Assembly (NCBI RefSeq): GCF_000418325.1 | Contig: NC_021658.1 | Location: forward strand, 5,815,501-5,879,500 | Length of the DNA: 64,000 nucleotides | Direction: 5' to 3' | Source: Sorangium cellulosum So0157-2 | GTDB lineage: Bacteria > Myxococcota_A > Polyangia > Polyangiales > Polyangiaceae | In this document: in pieces, positions 26,145 to 34,649 of the stretch | Layout of the letters: each line of letters begins with the position of its first letter | How positions within the stretch are numbered: the first letter of the stretch is position 1 | Notes under the pieces: model-generated | Seen by the model: the letters and a program-made list of their open reading frames with translations, nothing else | The model's database searches: none | What the model was told of the DNA's origin: nothing | Translations under genes and position numbers: made by a program

Positions 26145-27284
26145 TCAGCTCGCGGCGGACGCGGCGTCGCGCGCGAGCAGGCCGATGGCCGCGATGCCGC
26201 GCTCGGAGTCCTCCTCGCTCAGGAACATGCGCAGCGTCTCGCGGATCGCCGGCAGCGCGCGGTGGAGGTCCTCGGGCGACATCGACCACGGCTCGATGCC
26301 CGCGCGCCGGCACGCCCGCACGATGGTGCTCGGCCCGATCACGCTCGAGAGCCCGCTCACCGCGACGACCTGATCGAACAGCGACCCGGCCCCCGGGAAC
26401 ACGCTGCGCGCGCGGCTGCCGGCGCGCGAGCTCGGCGGCGGGAGATCCGGGCTGCTCCCCGCGCGCCGCGCGGCGGCCCCGCCGCCGGCGGCCGGCGCAG
26501 GCCTGTTCCGGAACAGGCCCCGCAGCCGCGACCGCAGCATCGTCAGCTCGGGCGCCTTCAGCACGAAGTCGTCGACGCCGATGCGCGCGCCCTCCGCCCG
26601 CGTCGCGGCGTCGTCGTGCCCCGTCAGGATGACCACGGGGATGTGGCTCGTGCCGCTCGATTGCTTGATCCGCCGCGCGGCCTCCAGGCCGCCCATCCCC
26701 GGCATCAGGAGGTCCATGATCACGCAGTCGACCCCCTCGACGGAGAGCAGGCTCAGCGCCTCCTCGCCCGACTGCGCCGGGATGACGTCGCAGCCGTCCT
26801 GCCGCAGGACGTGCGCGAGCGAGGCGCGGTACGTGGGGCTGTCGTCCACGACGAGGATCTTCTTGCCGCTCAGGCCCGAGCCGCCGCCCTCCGCCGCGCG
26901 GCGCGCGCTGCTGCGCTCGCTCACGAGCTCCATCGCCCGGTGCACGAGGTAGCTCCCGTCGTACGGCTTCCCGACATACTCGTCGGCGCCCATGCTCAGC
27001 CCGTGGATCCGGTGCCTCACCTCGATCTCGGTGGACAGGAGGATGACCGGCATGTGCGCGAGATCCGCCGAGGTGCGGATCTCCCGCAGGAGGTCGAGCC
27101 CGTCGCCGTCCGGCAGGAGCACGTCGAGGATCACCAGCGAGAACGCCCTCGTCTTCAGGACCTTCTGCGCAAGCGCCTTGGTCTCGCACGCCGTCACCAC
27201 GAACCCGGCGCCGGTGGTGAGCAGGGTCCGGAGATCCATGCGTATCGTGAGGCTGTCATCGACGATCAGGACGTGCGGCTTCAT
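26145..27284 (-). CDS. Two-receiver response regulator of the chemosensory operon
   Basis: The 379-residue protein has receiver 1 (about 3-125, phosphoacceptor Asp54 in VILDVLLPDG) and receiver 2 (about 142-260, Asp191 in VIMDLLMPG), then a Ser/Ala linker and a helical C-terminal segment. There is no GGDEF, EAL or DNA-binding domain. Tandem receivers recall FrzZ of Myxococcus xanthus. Its ATG overlaps the CheB stop (ATGA), making it the last gene of the seven-gene operon and the probable output. The C-terminal 90 residues (GPSTIVRACRRAG...) do not match a domain I know. Confidence 0.85.
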   Translation of the reverse strand: MKPHVLIVDDSLTIRMDLRTLLTTGAGFVVTACETKALAQKVLKTRAFSLVILDVLLPDGDGLDLLREIRTSADLAHMPVILLSTEIEVRHRIHGLSMGADEYVGKPYDGSYLVHRAMELVSERSSARRAAEGGGSGLSGKKILVVDDSPTYRASLAHVLRQDGCDVIPAQSGEEALSLLSVEGVDCVIMDLLMPGMGGLEAARRIKQSSGTSHIPVVILTGHDDAATRAEGARIGVDDFVLKAPELTMLRSRLRGLFRNRPAPAAGGGAAARRAGSSPDLPPPSSRAGSRARSVFPGAGSLFDQVVAVSGLSSVIGPSTIVRACRRAGIEPWSMSPEDLHRALPAIRETLRMFLSEEDSERGIAAIGLLARDAASAAS

Positions 27285-28387
27285 GGCGATTTCCTCGTGC
27301 TCCTGGACAGCGCCAGCAAAGTAGGGCCGATGGCCCCCGCGGATAAGATGTGCTGCGCCGCGCCCCGCGCGATGGCCTCCCGCGGCATCCCGAACACGAC
27401 GGACGACGGCTCGTCCTGGGCGAGGGTCGTCGCCCCCGCGCGCTTCATGGCGAGCATCCCCTCGGCGCCGTCGCGGCCCATGCCCGTGAGCAGGCAGCCG
27501 ATGGCGCGCTCGCCGACCTCGACCGCGACCGACTCGAAGAGCACGTCGACCGAGGGGCGGCACGAGTGCCGCTCCGGACCGTCGATCAGGCGGAGCCGCC
27601 CCTGCTCGACCACGAGGTGCCTGTCGGGCAGCGCAAGCCTCACGCCGGGCTGGCCGGCGCGCTGGAGCGGCTCCCCGTCGGTCGCGATCGAGACCGGGAT
27701 CGCGAGCCGCCCGGCCAGCCACTCGGCGAACGCGGGCGCGAACGGCGCGCCGATGTGCAGGACGAGCAGGATGGGCACCGGGAACGACGCCGGCAGCGGG
27801 CTCAGCGCCTCGACGATGGCCGACGGCCCCCCGGTCGAGGCGCCCATCGCGATGACCCGGCAAAAGCCGTCATCCGCGCGCGCGCCGCCCGGCGCCTCCG
27901 CGGCGGGCGGGGGGCGCGCGGGCCGGAGCTTCCTGCGCAGGTGCGTGATCACCTTGATGCGCGCGACGAGCTTCACCGCGCTCACGAGCCGCAGATCCCA
28001 GGCGTCGCCCTCGTCGCCGGCCGCCGGCTTGTCGAGCACGTCCACGGCGCCCGCGGCGAGCGCGTCGAACGTCCCGAGCGCCTCCCCGCGCTCGAGCGAG
28101 GCCGAGACGATGAGGATCGGCGTGGGGCAGTAGGCCATCACGTGCTCGGTCACCGCGACCCCGCTCGCCTTGGGCATCATCATGTCGAGCGTGAGCACGT
28201 CGGGCCGGAGCTGCTCGCACAGCGCGATGGCGGCCTCCCCGTCGCCGGCCTCGCCGACCACCTCGATCTCCTGGTCCGCCTCGAGCGCGCCCACGATGCG
28301 CCTGCGGACCGTGCGCGAGTCGTCGGCCACCAGCACGCGGATCTTCCGCGAGGGGGCGCGGGGCTCGGCCTGCGGCGCGCGGCTCAC
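27281..28387 (-). CDS. cheB: CheB-type protein-glutamate methylesterase
   Basis: The 368-residue protein has an N-terminal receiver (Asp68 in LTLDMMMP) and a C-terminal methylesterase domain with GASTGGPS (catalytic Ser), a His in LVLHI and LLTGMGRDGAEG (catalytic Asp). It would remove methyl groups from the receptor encoded in the same operon, opposing CheR. The GTG start at 28387 overlaps the CheA stop (GTGA), and its own stop overlaps the next ATG. The length is normal for CheB. Confidence 0.93.
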   Translation of the reverse strand: MSRAPQAEPRAPSRKIRVLVADDSRTVRRRIVGALEADQEIEVVGEAGDGEAAIALCEQLRPDVLTLDMMMPKASGVAVTEHVMAYCPTPILIVSASLERGEALGTFDALAAGAVDVLDKPAAGDEGDAWDLRLVSAVKLVARIKVITHLRRKLRPARPPPAAEAPGGARADDGFCRVIAMGASTGGPSAIVEALSPLPASFPVPILLVLHIGAPFAPAFAEWLAGRLAIPVSIATDGEPLQRAGQPGVRLALPDRHLVVEQGRLRLIDGPERHSCRPSVDVLFESVAVEVGERAIGCLLTGMGRDGAEGMLAMKRAGATTLAQDEPSSVVFGMPREAIARGAAQHILSAGAIGPTLLALSRSTRKSP

Positions 28388-30453
28388 GACGCGGCCCCCC
28401 GCGCTCGAGCGACGAGCCCGGCCACGGTGTCGAGCAGCCGCCGCTGGTCGAACTCGCCCTTCACGATGTAGTCGTCCGCGCCCGCCTCCCTGGCGCGGCG
28501 GCGATCGGCCGCCGACGACAGCGACGTCACGATGACGAGCGGCGTCTCGCGCAGCGCAGGATCGGCGCGGACGCGCTCGGTGAACTGGAAGCCGTTCATC
28601 CCCGGCATCTCCACGTCCACGAGGAACAGGCCGTAACGCCGCCCTGCCGCCTTGCGCAGCCCCTCCTCGCCCGAGGACGCGAGATCGACCTCGTACCCGC
28701 CGGACTCGAGGATGCTCTGCTCGAGCATCCGGGTGGTGAGCGAGTCGTCCACGACGAGGATCGGCGGCGGCGGGCGCCGCTCGCGCCTCCGCGCGCCGCC
28801 CGGGCCGGCCGCGCGCACGAGCTCGACGAGGCCGCGCGGATCGAGGACCAGCACCGGGTCGCCGCGCACGTCGAGGCTCGCCCCGAGCGCCGCGGGCGGC
28901 GCCCCCGCCGCCGCGGGGAGCGGCTTCACGACGACGGGCACGGCGCCGAGGAGGCGATCGGCCCCGAGCACCGCCTGTGACGCGCCCGCGCCGACGACCA
29001 CCGCGCAGCGCGGCTCGCCCTCCGGCTCCGCCGCGCCGAGCACCGCGGCGAGGCGCGCGAACGGCACGAGGCGATCCTCGATCACGATGGCGTCGCGCTC
29101 CGGGCCGCGGACGATCGCGCCCGCGTCGAGCCGGAGCGCGAGCCGCGCCGCGTCGAGCGGCAGGAGCGCCGCGTGGCCGCCGTCCTCGATCCGCAGCGCG
29201 GTCACCGACGAGAGGGAGATCGGGACCACGAGCTCGATCGTGGTCCCGCGCCCGGGCTGGCTCTGCGCGCTCGCCGTGCCGCTCAGCTTCGCCGCGGTCT
29301 CGCGCACCACGTCGAGGCCGACGCCGCGGCCCGAGAGCGAGGTGAGCGCCTCGCACGTGCTCACCCCCGGCCCGAAGATGAGCTCCAGCGCGTCCTCCGC
29401 GGTGAGGTCGTACGCCTCCTCCTCGCGGCGGAGCCCCGCGCGCACGACCGCCCTCCGGACCGCGGCCACGTCGACGCCTCGGCCGTCGTCGCTGCAGATC
29501 AGGGCGACCCGGCTGCCGCGCTGCTCGACCCGGAGCTGGATCTGCCCGGCGGCCGGCTTCCCCGCGGCGCGGCGCGCGGCCTCGGGCTCGATCCCGTGGT
29601 CGACCGCGTTCCTCGCCATCTGGAGCGCCGCGTCCCGCAGCGCCGTGATCACCGCGCTGTCGAGACGGATGTCGCCGCCGCTCGCCTGGAAATCGACGCG
29701 CTTGCCGAGCGCGTCCGCCGCCTCGCGCACCGCGAGCTCCACCGCCTCGAGCACGCCGGCGCACGGCAGGAGCTGCAGCTCGCGCGTGCGCGCCTGCGCC
29801 TGCCGGAGCTCGGTGGAGAGCCGGTCGATGCCCCGCGCGAGCTCGGCGCGGGCGGCCGCGAGCGCGGCGCAGAGCTCGCGGTACAACCCCCCCGCCCGCC
29901 GCGCGCCGAGCTCCCCCAGGTGGCGCACCGCCTCCTCCGGCGAGCTCACGGTCCCGAGCGCCTCGGTGAGGCGCTCGGCCCGATCGAGCGCCTCCGCGCT
30001 GCTCCGCAGCGACTCGAGCTGCACGATGGCCTCGCCGATCTCGTCGGCCAGCGCGCCCACGTGGGCCAGATCGACGCGCGCCACCTCCTCGTGCGCGCTG
30101 CGCCGGGCCGGGCGGCCGCGCTCGGGGTCGCAGGGCTCCTCCGCGGCGAGGCGGGACACCTCGTCGCGGATGAGCCCGATGAGCCGCATGAGCTCGCTCA
30201 TGTGCTCCGCCGGGATCGGCTGGCGGTCCCGCCGGAACGGCGTGAGCACGTCCTCGACCGTGTGGGCGAGCTCGGCGATCTTGAGCTGCTTGGCCGCGCC
30301 GGCGGCGCCCTTCAGCGTGTGCGCCAGCCGGAAGCACTGGTCGAGCGGCTCCCCCTGGCCGCCCTGCTCCTTGAGATCGAGCAACCTCCACGCGAGCCCG
30401 TCCGCGAGCTCCTGGGCCTCCATCCGGAAGTATTTGTAAAGATCGCTCCCCAA
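28384..30453 (-). CDS. cheA: Hybrid CheA histidine kinase with C-terminal receiver
   Basis: In order, this 689-residue protein has an Hpt domain (His45 in RLAHTLKGAAG), a linker/dimerisation region, an HATPase with MARNAVDHGIE, DDGRG and SGRGVGLDVV, a CheW-like domain (about 400-545), and a receiver with phosphoacceptor Asp in FLVDVEMPG. CheA-REC hybrids occur in Wsp, Frz and similar systems. It is read from TTG 30453, which has a well-placed GGAG 6 nt upstream. It follows the receptor gene by 9 nt. The receiver may act as a phosphate sink or as an internal regulator. Confidence 0.92.
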   Translation of the reverse strand: MGSDLYKYFRMEAQELADGLAWRLLDLKEQGGQGEPLDQCFRLAHTLKGAAGAAKQLKIAELAHTVEDVLTPFRRDRQPIPAEHMSELMRLIGLIRDEVSRLAAEEPCDPERGRPARRSAHEEVARVDLAHVGALADEIGEAIVQLESLRSSAEALDRAERLTEALGTVSSPEEAVRHLGELGARRAGGLYRELCAALAAARAELARGIDRLSTELRQAQARTRELQLLPCAGVLEAVELAVREAADALGKRVDFQASGGDIRLDSAVITALRDAALQMARNAVDHGIEPEAARRAAGKPAAGQIQLRVEQRGSRVALICSDDGRGVDVAAVRRAVVRAGLRREEEAYDLTAEDALELIFGPGVSTCEALTSLSGRGVGLDVVRETAAKLSGTASAQSQPGRGTTIELVVPISLSSVTALRIEDGGHAALLPLDAARLALRLDAGAIVRGPERDAIVIEDRLVPFARLAAVLGAAEPEGEPRCAVVVGAGASQAVLGADRLLGAVPVVVKPLPAAAGAPPAALGASLDVRGDPVLVLDPRGLVELVRAAGPGGARRRERRPPPPILVVDDSLTTRMLEQSILESGGYEVDLASSGEEGLRKAAGRRYGLFLVDVEMPGMNGFQFTERVRADPALRETPLVIVTSLSSAADRRRAREAGADDYIVKGEFDQRRLLDTVAGLVARARGAAS

Positions 30454-30462
30454 GCGGTGCTC

Positions 30463-31935
30463 CTACGCCCCGGCTGGCCGCTGGATGAGGCGGACGAGGT
30501 CCTTCGAGAGCGTCGCGAGCTCGGAGGACGTCTTCAGCGTGACCGACGAGCTCGCCTCCGTCTCGCGCGCGGTGCGCGCCACGTCGAGCAGCGCCGCGTT
30601 GACCTGCTCGACCGCCGTGGCCTGCTGCTTGGTGCTGAGCTCGATCTCGCGCGACGCCTCGGCGGTGCTGCTGACGAGCTCCGAGATCTGCCGGAAGCTC
30701 GTGGCGACCTCGCCGAACTGGCGCGCGCTCGCGTCGACCGCCTTCGAGCCGCTCTCGGTCGCGATCACGGTCGTGTTCGCGGCCGCGCGGATCTCCTCGA
30801 TGAGCGCGCGGATCTCCTTGGTCGAGCCGCCCACGCGGTCGGCGAGCTTGCGGATCTCGTCGGCGACCACCCCGAAGCGCCGGCCCGCGTCCCCGGCGCC
30901 GGCCGCCTCGATGGTCGCGTTGATCGCGAGGATGTTCGTCTGCTCCGCGAGCTCGTTGATGATCTGGAGGATCCCGCCGATCTCCTGGGATTTCTTGCCG
31001 AAATCGAGCATGTGGAGGACGATCTGCTCGACCTGGCGCTGGACGCCGTCGATGCCCTCGCGCGCCCGCTTCACGGTCTCGTCGCCGGCGCGCGCGGCCG
31101 CGGCGGTGTCGGCGGCGATCTGCGTCACCCGCTGCGTGCTCTCGGCGATCTGGTGGGACGTCGAGAGCAGCTCCCGCATGGTGGCGGAGACCTCGGTCGA
31201 GGTGGTCGCCTGCTCCTTCGAGCCCTGCGCCTGCTGCGTGGCGGCGGCCTGGAGCTCCGTCGCGGAGCTCTCGATGCGGCGGGTCGCCGAGTGGATGCGG
31301 CGGTTGATGCCGCGGATGATCAGGAAGCCGACCGCGGCGACGACGAGGACGGTGAGCGCGGAGCCCGCGGTGAGGGTGACGAGCAGGCGCTGCTCGCTCG
31401 CCGCGGCCTCCTGCTCTCGCGCCGAGAGGGCGCGCATCTCCTCGGCGCGGAGCTCGCCGGCGACGTTGCGGATGTCGTCCATGGCCCGCCGGCCCCGGCC
31501 GCTCGCGACCGTCGCCGCGGCGGCCTCGGCGCCCTCGCGGCGGCGCTGCTCGACCGAGAGGCGCATCTCCTCGAGCTTGTCCCGCATGAGCGGCCGGAGC
31601 CGGTCGAGCCGCTCCTGCGCGCCCAGGTTCCCCTCGGTCAGCCGGCGCAGCTCCTCGTAGTCGGCGTCGATCGAGTGCAGCGCGATCTCGTAGGGCTCCA
31701 GGAACGCGTCGTCGCCGGTGATGATGAACCCCCGCTGCCCCGTCTCCGCGTCGAGGAAGTGGGCGTGGAGCTCGTCGAGCTCGGTGAGCACCCGGTAGGT
31801 GTGCTTCAGCTCCTGGCTGATCTCGAGCAGGCTCGCCGTTTTGTGGACGGAGACGACGCCCAGCGCGATCAGCACGACGAGGGGGAAGAACAGGCTGGCG
31901 GCGATCTGCTGCGGGATGGTCCACGTGGTCTTCAT
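30463..31935 (-). CDS. Methyl-accepting chemotaxis receptor with CHASE3-like sensor
   Basis: The 490-residue protein has TM1 at about 12-30, then a periplasmic helical bundle of about 150 residues with ETGQRGFIITGDD, typical of CHASE3. TM2 is at about 178-200, and a cytoplasmic signalling domain follows with the tip region ELAEQTNILAINATIEAAGA. AAGGAAG precedes ATG 31935, which overlaps the stop of the preceding cheW-like gene (ATGA). It has no recognisable ligand-binding PAS or Cache domain. The single receptor encoded with its own Che set suggests a dedicated pathway. Confidence 0.92.
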   Translation of the reverse strand: MKTTWTIPQQIAASLFFPLVVLIALGVVSVHKTASLLEISQELKHTYRVLTELDELHAHFLDAETGQRGFIITGDDAFLEPYEIALHSIDADYEELRRLTEGNLGAQERLDRLRPLMRDKLEEMRLSVEQRRREGAEAAAATVASGRGRRAMDDIRNVAGELRAEEMRALSAREQEAAASEQRLLVTLTAGSALTVLVVAAVGFLIIRGINRRIHSATRRIESSATELQAAATQQAQGSKEQATTSTEVSATMRELLSTSHQIAESTQRVTQIAADTAAAARAGDETVKRAREGIDGVQRQVEQIVLHMLDFGKKSQEIGGILQIINELAEQTNILAINATIEAAGAGDAGRRFGVVADEIRKLADRVGGSTKEIRALIEEIRAAANTTVIATESGSKAVDASARQFGEVATSFRQISELVSSTAEASREIELSTKQQATAVEQVNAALLDVARTARETEASSSVTLKTSSELATLSKDLVRLIQRPAGA

Positions 31936-32504
31936 CGATCTTCCTTGGGACGCTCCGCGCCTCGCTGGGCCCGGCGCAAGACGGTGTCCGCGACGGCGGC
32001 GACGCGGAGGAGGCCCCGCGGCCCGCCGTCGACCTCGACGGCCTCCGTGACGAGCTCGCCCGCGCCTTCGCGCTCGCCGGCGGCGGCGCGCGCGCCCTCG
32101 GGGGAGATGCTGGCGTGGCCCTCGATCTCGTCGATCGCGAGCGCGATGTCGGGGTGCTCGGCGCAGACGAGGAGCCAGCGCGGCGCCGGCCCGGCCGCCG
32201 CCGTGTCCACGCCGGCGCGCGGCCGGCCGGAGACGAGCGCGGCGAGGTCGTACGCCGCGGCGAGCCGGCCGCGCAGGCCGACGAGCCCGAGCAGCCCCGG
32301 CGGGCCGCCGGCGAGCGGCACGATCCGGCGGCACGGCTCGACGGCGGCGAGCTCCTCGATGCGCACGAGGAGCCTGCGGTCGCCCGCGCGGACGGCGAGC
32401 GCGCGCGCCGGCTCCTCGGCGCGGGTGCGCGCGGGCTCGGCGAAGGACGCGTCGAAGGCGGCCTGCAGCGCGGCGAGGCGCTCGGCGAGCAGGGCGCGCT
32501 TCAT
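31932..32504 (-). CDS. cheW: CheW-like adaptor (WspD-type position)
   Basis: The 190-residue protein has an N-terminal helical part of about 40 residues, then a CheW-like domain (LLVRIEELAAVEPCRRIVPL, GLVGLRGRLAAAYDLAAL). It would couple the receptor to CheA. Start and stop both overlap the neighbouring genes by 4 bp. With the second CheW at 34057-34494, the operon has two different adaptors, as in Wsp (WspB and WspD). Confidence 0.85.
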   Translation of the reverse strand: MKRALLAERLAALQAAFDASFAEPARTRAEEPARALAVRAGDRRLLVRIEELAAVEPCRRIVPLAGGPPGLLGLVGLRGRLAAAYDLAALVSGRPRAGVDTAAAGPAPRWLLVCAEHPDIALAIDEIEGHASISPEGARAAAGEREGAGELVTEAVEVDGGPRGLLRVAAVADTVLRRAQRGAERPKEDR

Positions 32505-34060
32505 CCGGCGCGCCCTCCCCGGGCCGTGAGCTCGGCCTGGCAGAGGCCGATCAGCGCCGACCTCGGGAAGCCGCCGCCGAACAGCACGAGGCGCTCCTGC
32601 CGCTCCGAGACGAGCAGCGCCGCGGCGCGGCCGAGCTCGTCCCGCGTGGCCGCGACGTCGCCGGCGCGCTTCGCGAGCAGCCCGAGCCGGAGGTGCGGCA
32701 TGGCGAAGCTTGGATCGCGCGACGCCGCGGCCTTGTAGTGCTGCGCGGCGCCCGCGGCGTCGCCGGCCTGCTCCTGGCAGAGGCCGAGCACGTAGTGGGC
32801 CGCGCCGCCGTCCCCGGCGTCGCCCGCGTCGATCGCGCGCTGGCAGGCGCGCTCGGCGCCGGCCAGATCGCCCTGCTGGCAGAGGATCACCGCGCGCAGG
32901 AGCTCGACCCGGGCGCTCGACGCGGCCCGCTGGGGCAGCGCCGCGAGCGCCGTCATCGCGTCGGTGAACCGCTCGCCGCCGATGAGCTCCAGCGCCCTGT
33001 CGATCGCCGCGAGCTCGGCCAGCGCCGGCGGCATCGTCGACGGCGGCCTCGTCGACGGCGGCCTCGTCGACGGGGGCGCGCGCCGCGCGGTCGGCGATGC
33101 CGGCGCGTCGCCCCGCGGGGGCGGCGACACGCGCTGGGCCACCTCGGCGACGCGCGCGGAGGCCTCGTGGATGCGCGCGACCCAGCGGCTCGCGCGCGGG
33201 GCGTCGCCGCGCGCGGGGTGGGCGCGCGCGCTGCTCCGCCGGTAGTAGAAGATGCCGTGCGAGTGCGCCGCCTCGAACGCGGCGCCCGCGGCGCGGAGCG
33301 ACTCGCTCGAGGCGAGGAACAGGAAGCCGCGCGGCGCGAGCGCGGCGTGGAGCCGGTCGAGCACCTCGGCCATCTTCTGCGGCGCGAAGTACATGAGGAC
33401 GTTGCGGCAGAAGATCGCGTCGAACGCGCCGGGCCGCCAGAAGGCGGGGTCGTCGTCGAGGAGGTTCCGGACCTGGAACTCGACGAGCCTGACGATCTCC
33501 TGGCGCAGCGCGACGTCGGCCCCGGCGCGCGCGAAGAAGCGCTGGCGCATGTCGTCCGGGACCGCCCGCAGGGTCCACTCCGAGTACCGCGCCCGCTGCG
33601 CCTTCTGGATGGCGCCCGGGTTGACGTCGACGCCGACGACCTTGATCCGGTGCGGCAGGAGCCCCGGGTACGCGGTGTGGAGCGCGATCGCGAGCGTGTA
33701 CGCCTCCTCGCCCGAGGCGCAGCCCGCCGAGAGCACGGTGATCGGCTCGCCGCCCTGGCGCGCGGCGAAGCGCTCCGGCAGGGCGATCTCGACGCAGGCC
33801 TCGATCTGCTGCCATTCCCGGAAGAAGTACGTCTCCCCGACCGTGAGCTGGCCCGCGAGCACGTGGAGCTCCTCGCGGGCGACCTCGGGCCGGTCGAGCG
33901 CTCGCCGGTAGTCGCCCAGATCGGAGCACCCCCGGGCGCGCGCCCGCTCGCGCAGCACGGCCTCGAGATCGGCGCCGAGGTGCAGCGACGCGCGCGAGAG
34001 CCCGAGGCGCTCTTCCAGGAGCTCCTCGAGCGGGCCGAGGTCGCGCTCGGCGGAGGTCAT
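32501..34060 (-). CDS. cheR: CheR-type methyltransferase with C-terminal TPR region
   Basis: The 519-residue protein has a CheR N-terminal helical domain, then a SAM-binding domain with VLSAGCASGEEAYTLAI and IFCRNVLMYF. A Pro-rich linker (PPSTRPPSTRPPSTMPP) follows, and a TPR-like C-terminal part from about 340. It methylates the receptor's glutamates. CheR-TPR fusions are the WspC form. ATGA overlaps at both ends tie it to the two adaptor genes. Confidence 0.92.
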   Translation of the reverse strand: MTSAERDLGPLEELLEERLGLSRASLHLGADLEAVLRERARARGCSDLGDYRRALDRPEVAREELHVLAGQLTVGETYFFREWQQIEACVEIALPERFAARQGGEPITVLSAGCASGEEAYTLAIALHTAYPGLLPHRIKVVGVDVNPGAIQKAQRARYSEWTLRAVPDDMRQRFFARAGADVALRQEIVRLVEFQVRNLLDDDPAFWRPGAFDAIFCRNVLMYFAPQKMAEVLDRLHAALAPRGFLFLASSESLRAAGAAFEAAHSHGIFYYRRSSARAHPARGDAPRASRWVARIHEASARVAEVAQRVSPPPRGDAPASPTARRAPPSTRPPSTRPPSTMPPALAELAAIDRALELIGGERFTDAMTALAALPQRAASSARVELLRAVILCQQGDLAGAERACQRAIDAGDAGDGGAAHYVLGLCQEQAGDAAGAAQHYKAAASRDPSFAMPHLRLGLLAKRAGDVAATRDELGRAAALLVSERQERLVLFGGGFPRSALIGLCQAELTARGGRAG

Positions 34061-34494
34061 GCCGTGCCTCGGAGGGCCGACCACGCGGCCTCGGGCAGGA
34101 GCCGCGCCGTCTCGAGCAGCGCCATCGCCTGGCCGTCGAGCGTGCCGAGGCTGTCCACGCACTCCGGCAGGGCCTGGGCGACGAGCGGCGGAGTCCGCTC
34201 CAGGGCGGCCGGGTCGAGCTCCTTGATGCCGAGCACCTCGTCGACCTCGAGCGAGAGCGGCCGCGCTCCGGCGCGCACCGAGACGAGGCGCGCCCCGCGC
34301 TGCCCGTCCGCGACGCCGAACAGCGTGGCGAGGTCGATCACGGGGACGTGCGCCCCGCGGATGACGGCCAGCCCGCGCACGAACCGCGGCGCGCCGGGGA
34401 CGCTCCGGACGTCGAGGGCGCGCATGGTCTCGACCACGGCGGTGAGCGGGAGCGCGCAAGCCCACGAGCGGACGCGGACGACGAGGGCTCTCAA
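34057..34494 (-). CDS. cheW: CheW adaptor, first gene of the chemosensory operon
   Basis: The 145-residue single CheW domain contains FVRGLAVIRGAHVPVIDLATLF, the usual conserved core. It is read from TTG 34494, which has GGAGGAG upstream; no in-frame ATG lies near. The stop overlaps the cheR ATG. The operon promoter should lie in the 155 bp between 34495 and 34649, upstream of this gene; I see no certain -35/-10 or sigma-54 site there. Confidence 0.85.
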   Translation of the reverse strand: MRALVVRVRSWACALPLTAVVETMRALDVRSVPGAPRFVRGLAVIRGAHVPVIDLATLFGVADGQRGARLVSVRAGARPLSLEVDEVLGIKELDPAALERTPPLVAQALPECVDSLGTLDGQAMALLETARLLPEAAWSALRGTA

Positions 34495-34649
34495 CCGCCT
34501 CTCCTCCGCCGACGCGCAGGTCTCGGCGGCGCGGTGGGGTCTCCTGCAACGTGCCTCATGAGGGACCTGCCGCGCCCGGGCGCGACCTTCTCATCACGTT
34601 ACCCAATTCCCGAATCCTTTTGAAGACGTAGGCGCAGCATGCGGCGACG

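Noticed and set aside
27281..31924. A 1547-residue frame spanning cheB to the receptor on the minus strand
   Set aside because: Only its last part is CheB; the rest is the wrong frame of cheA and the receptor gene.
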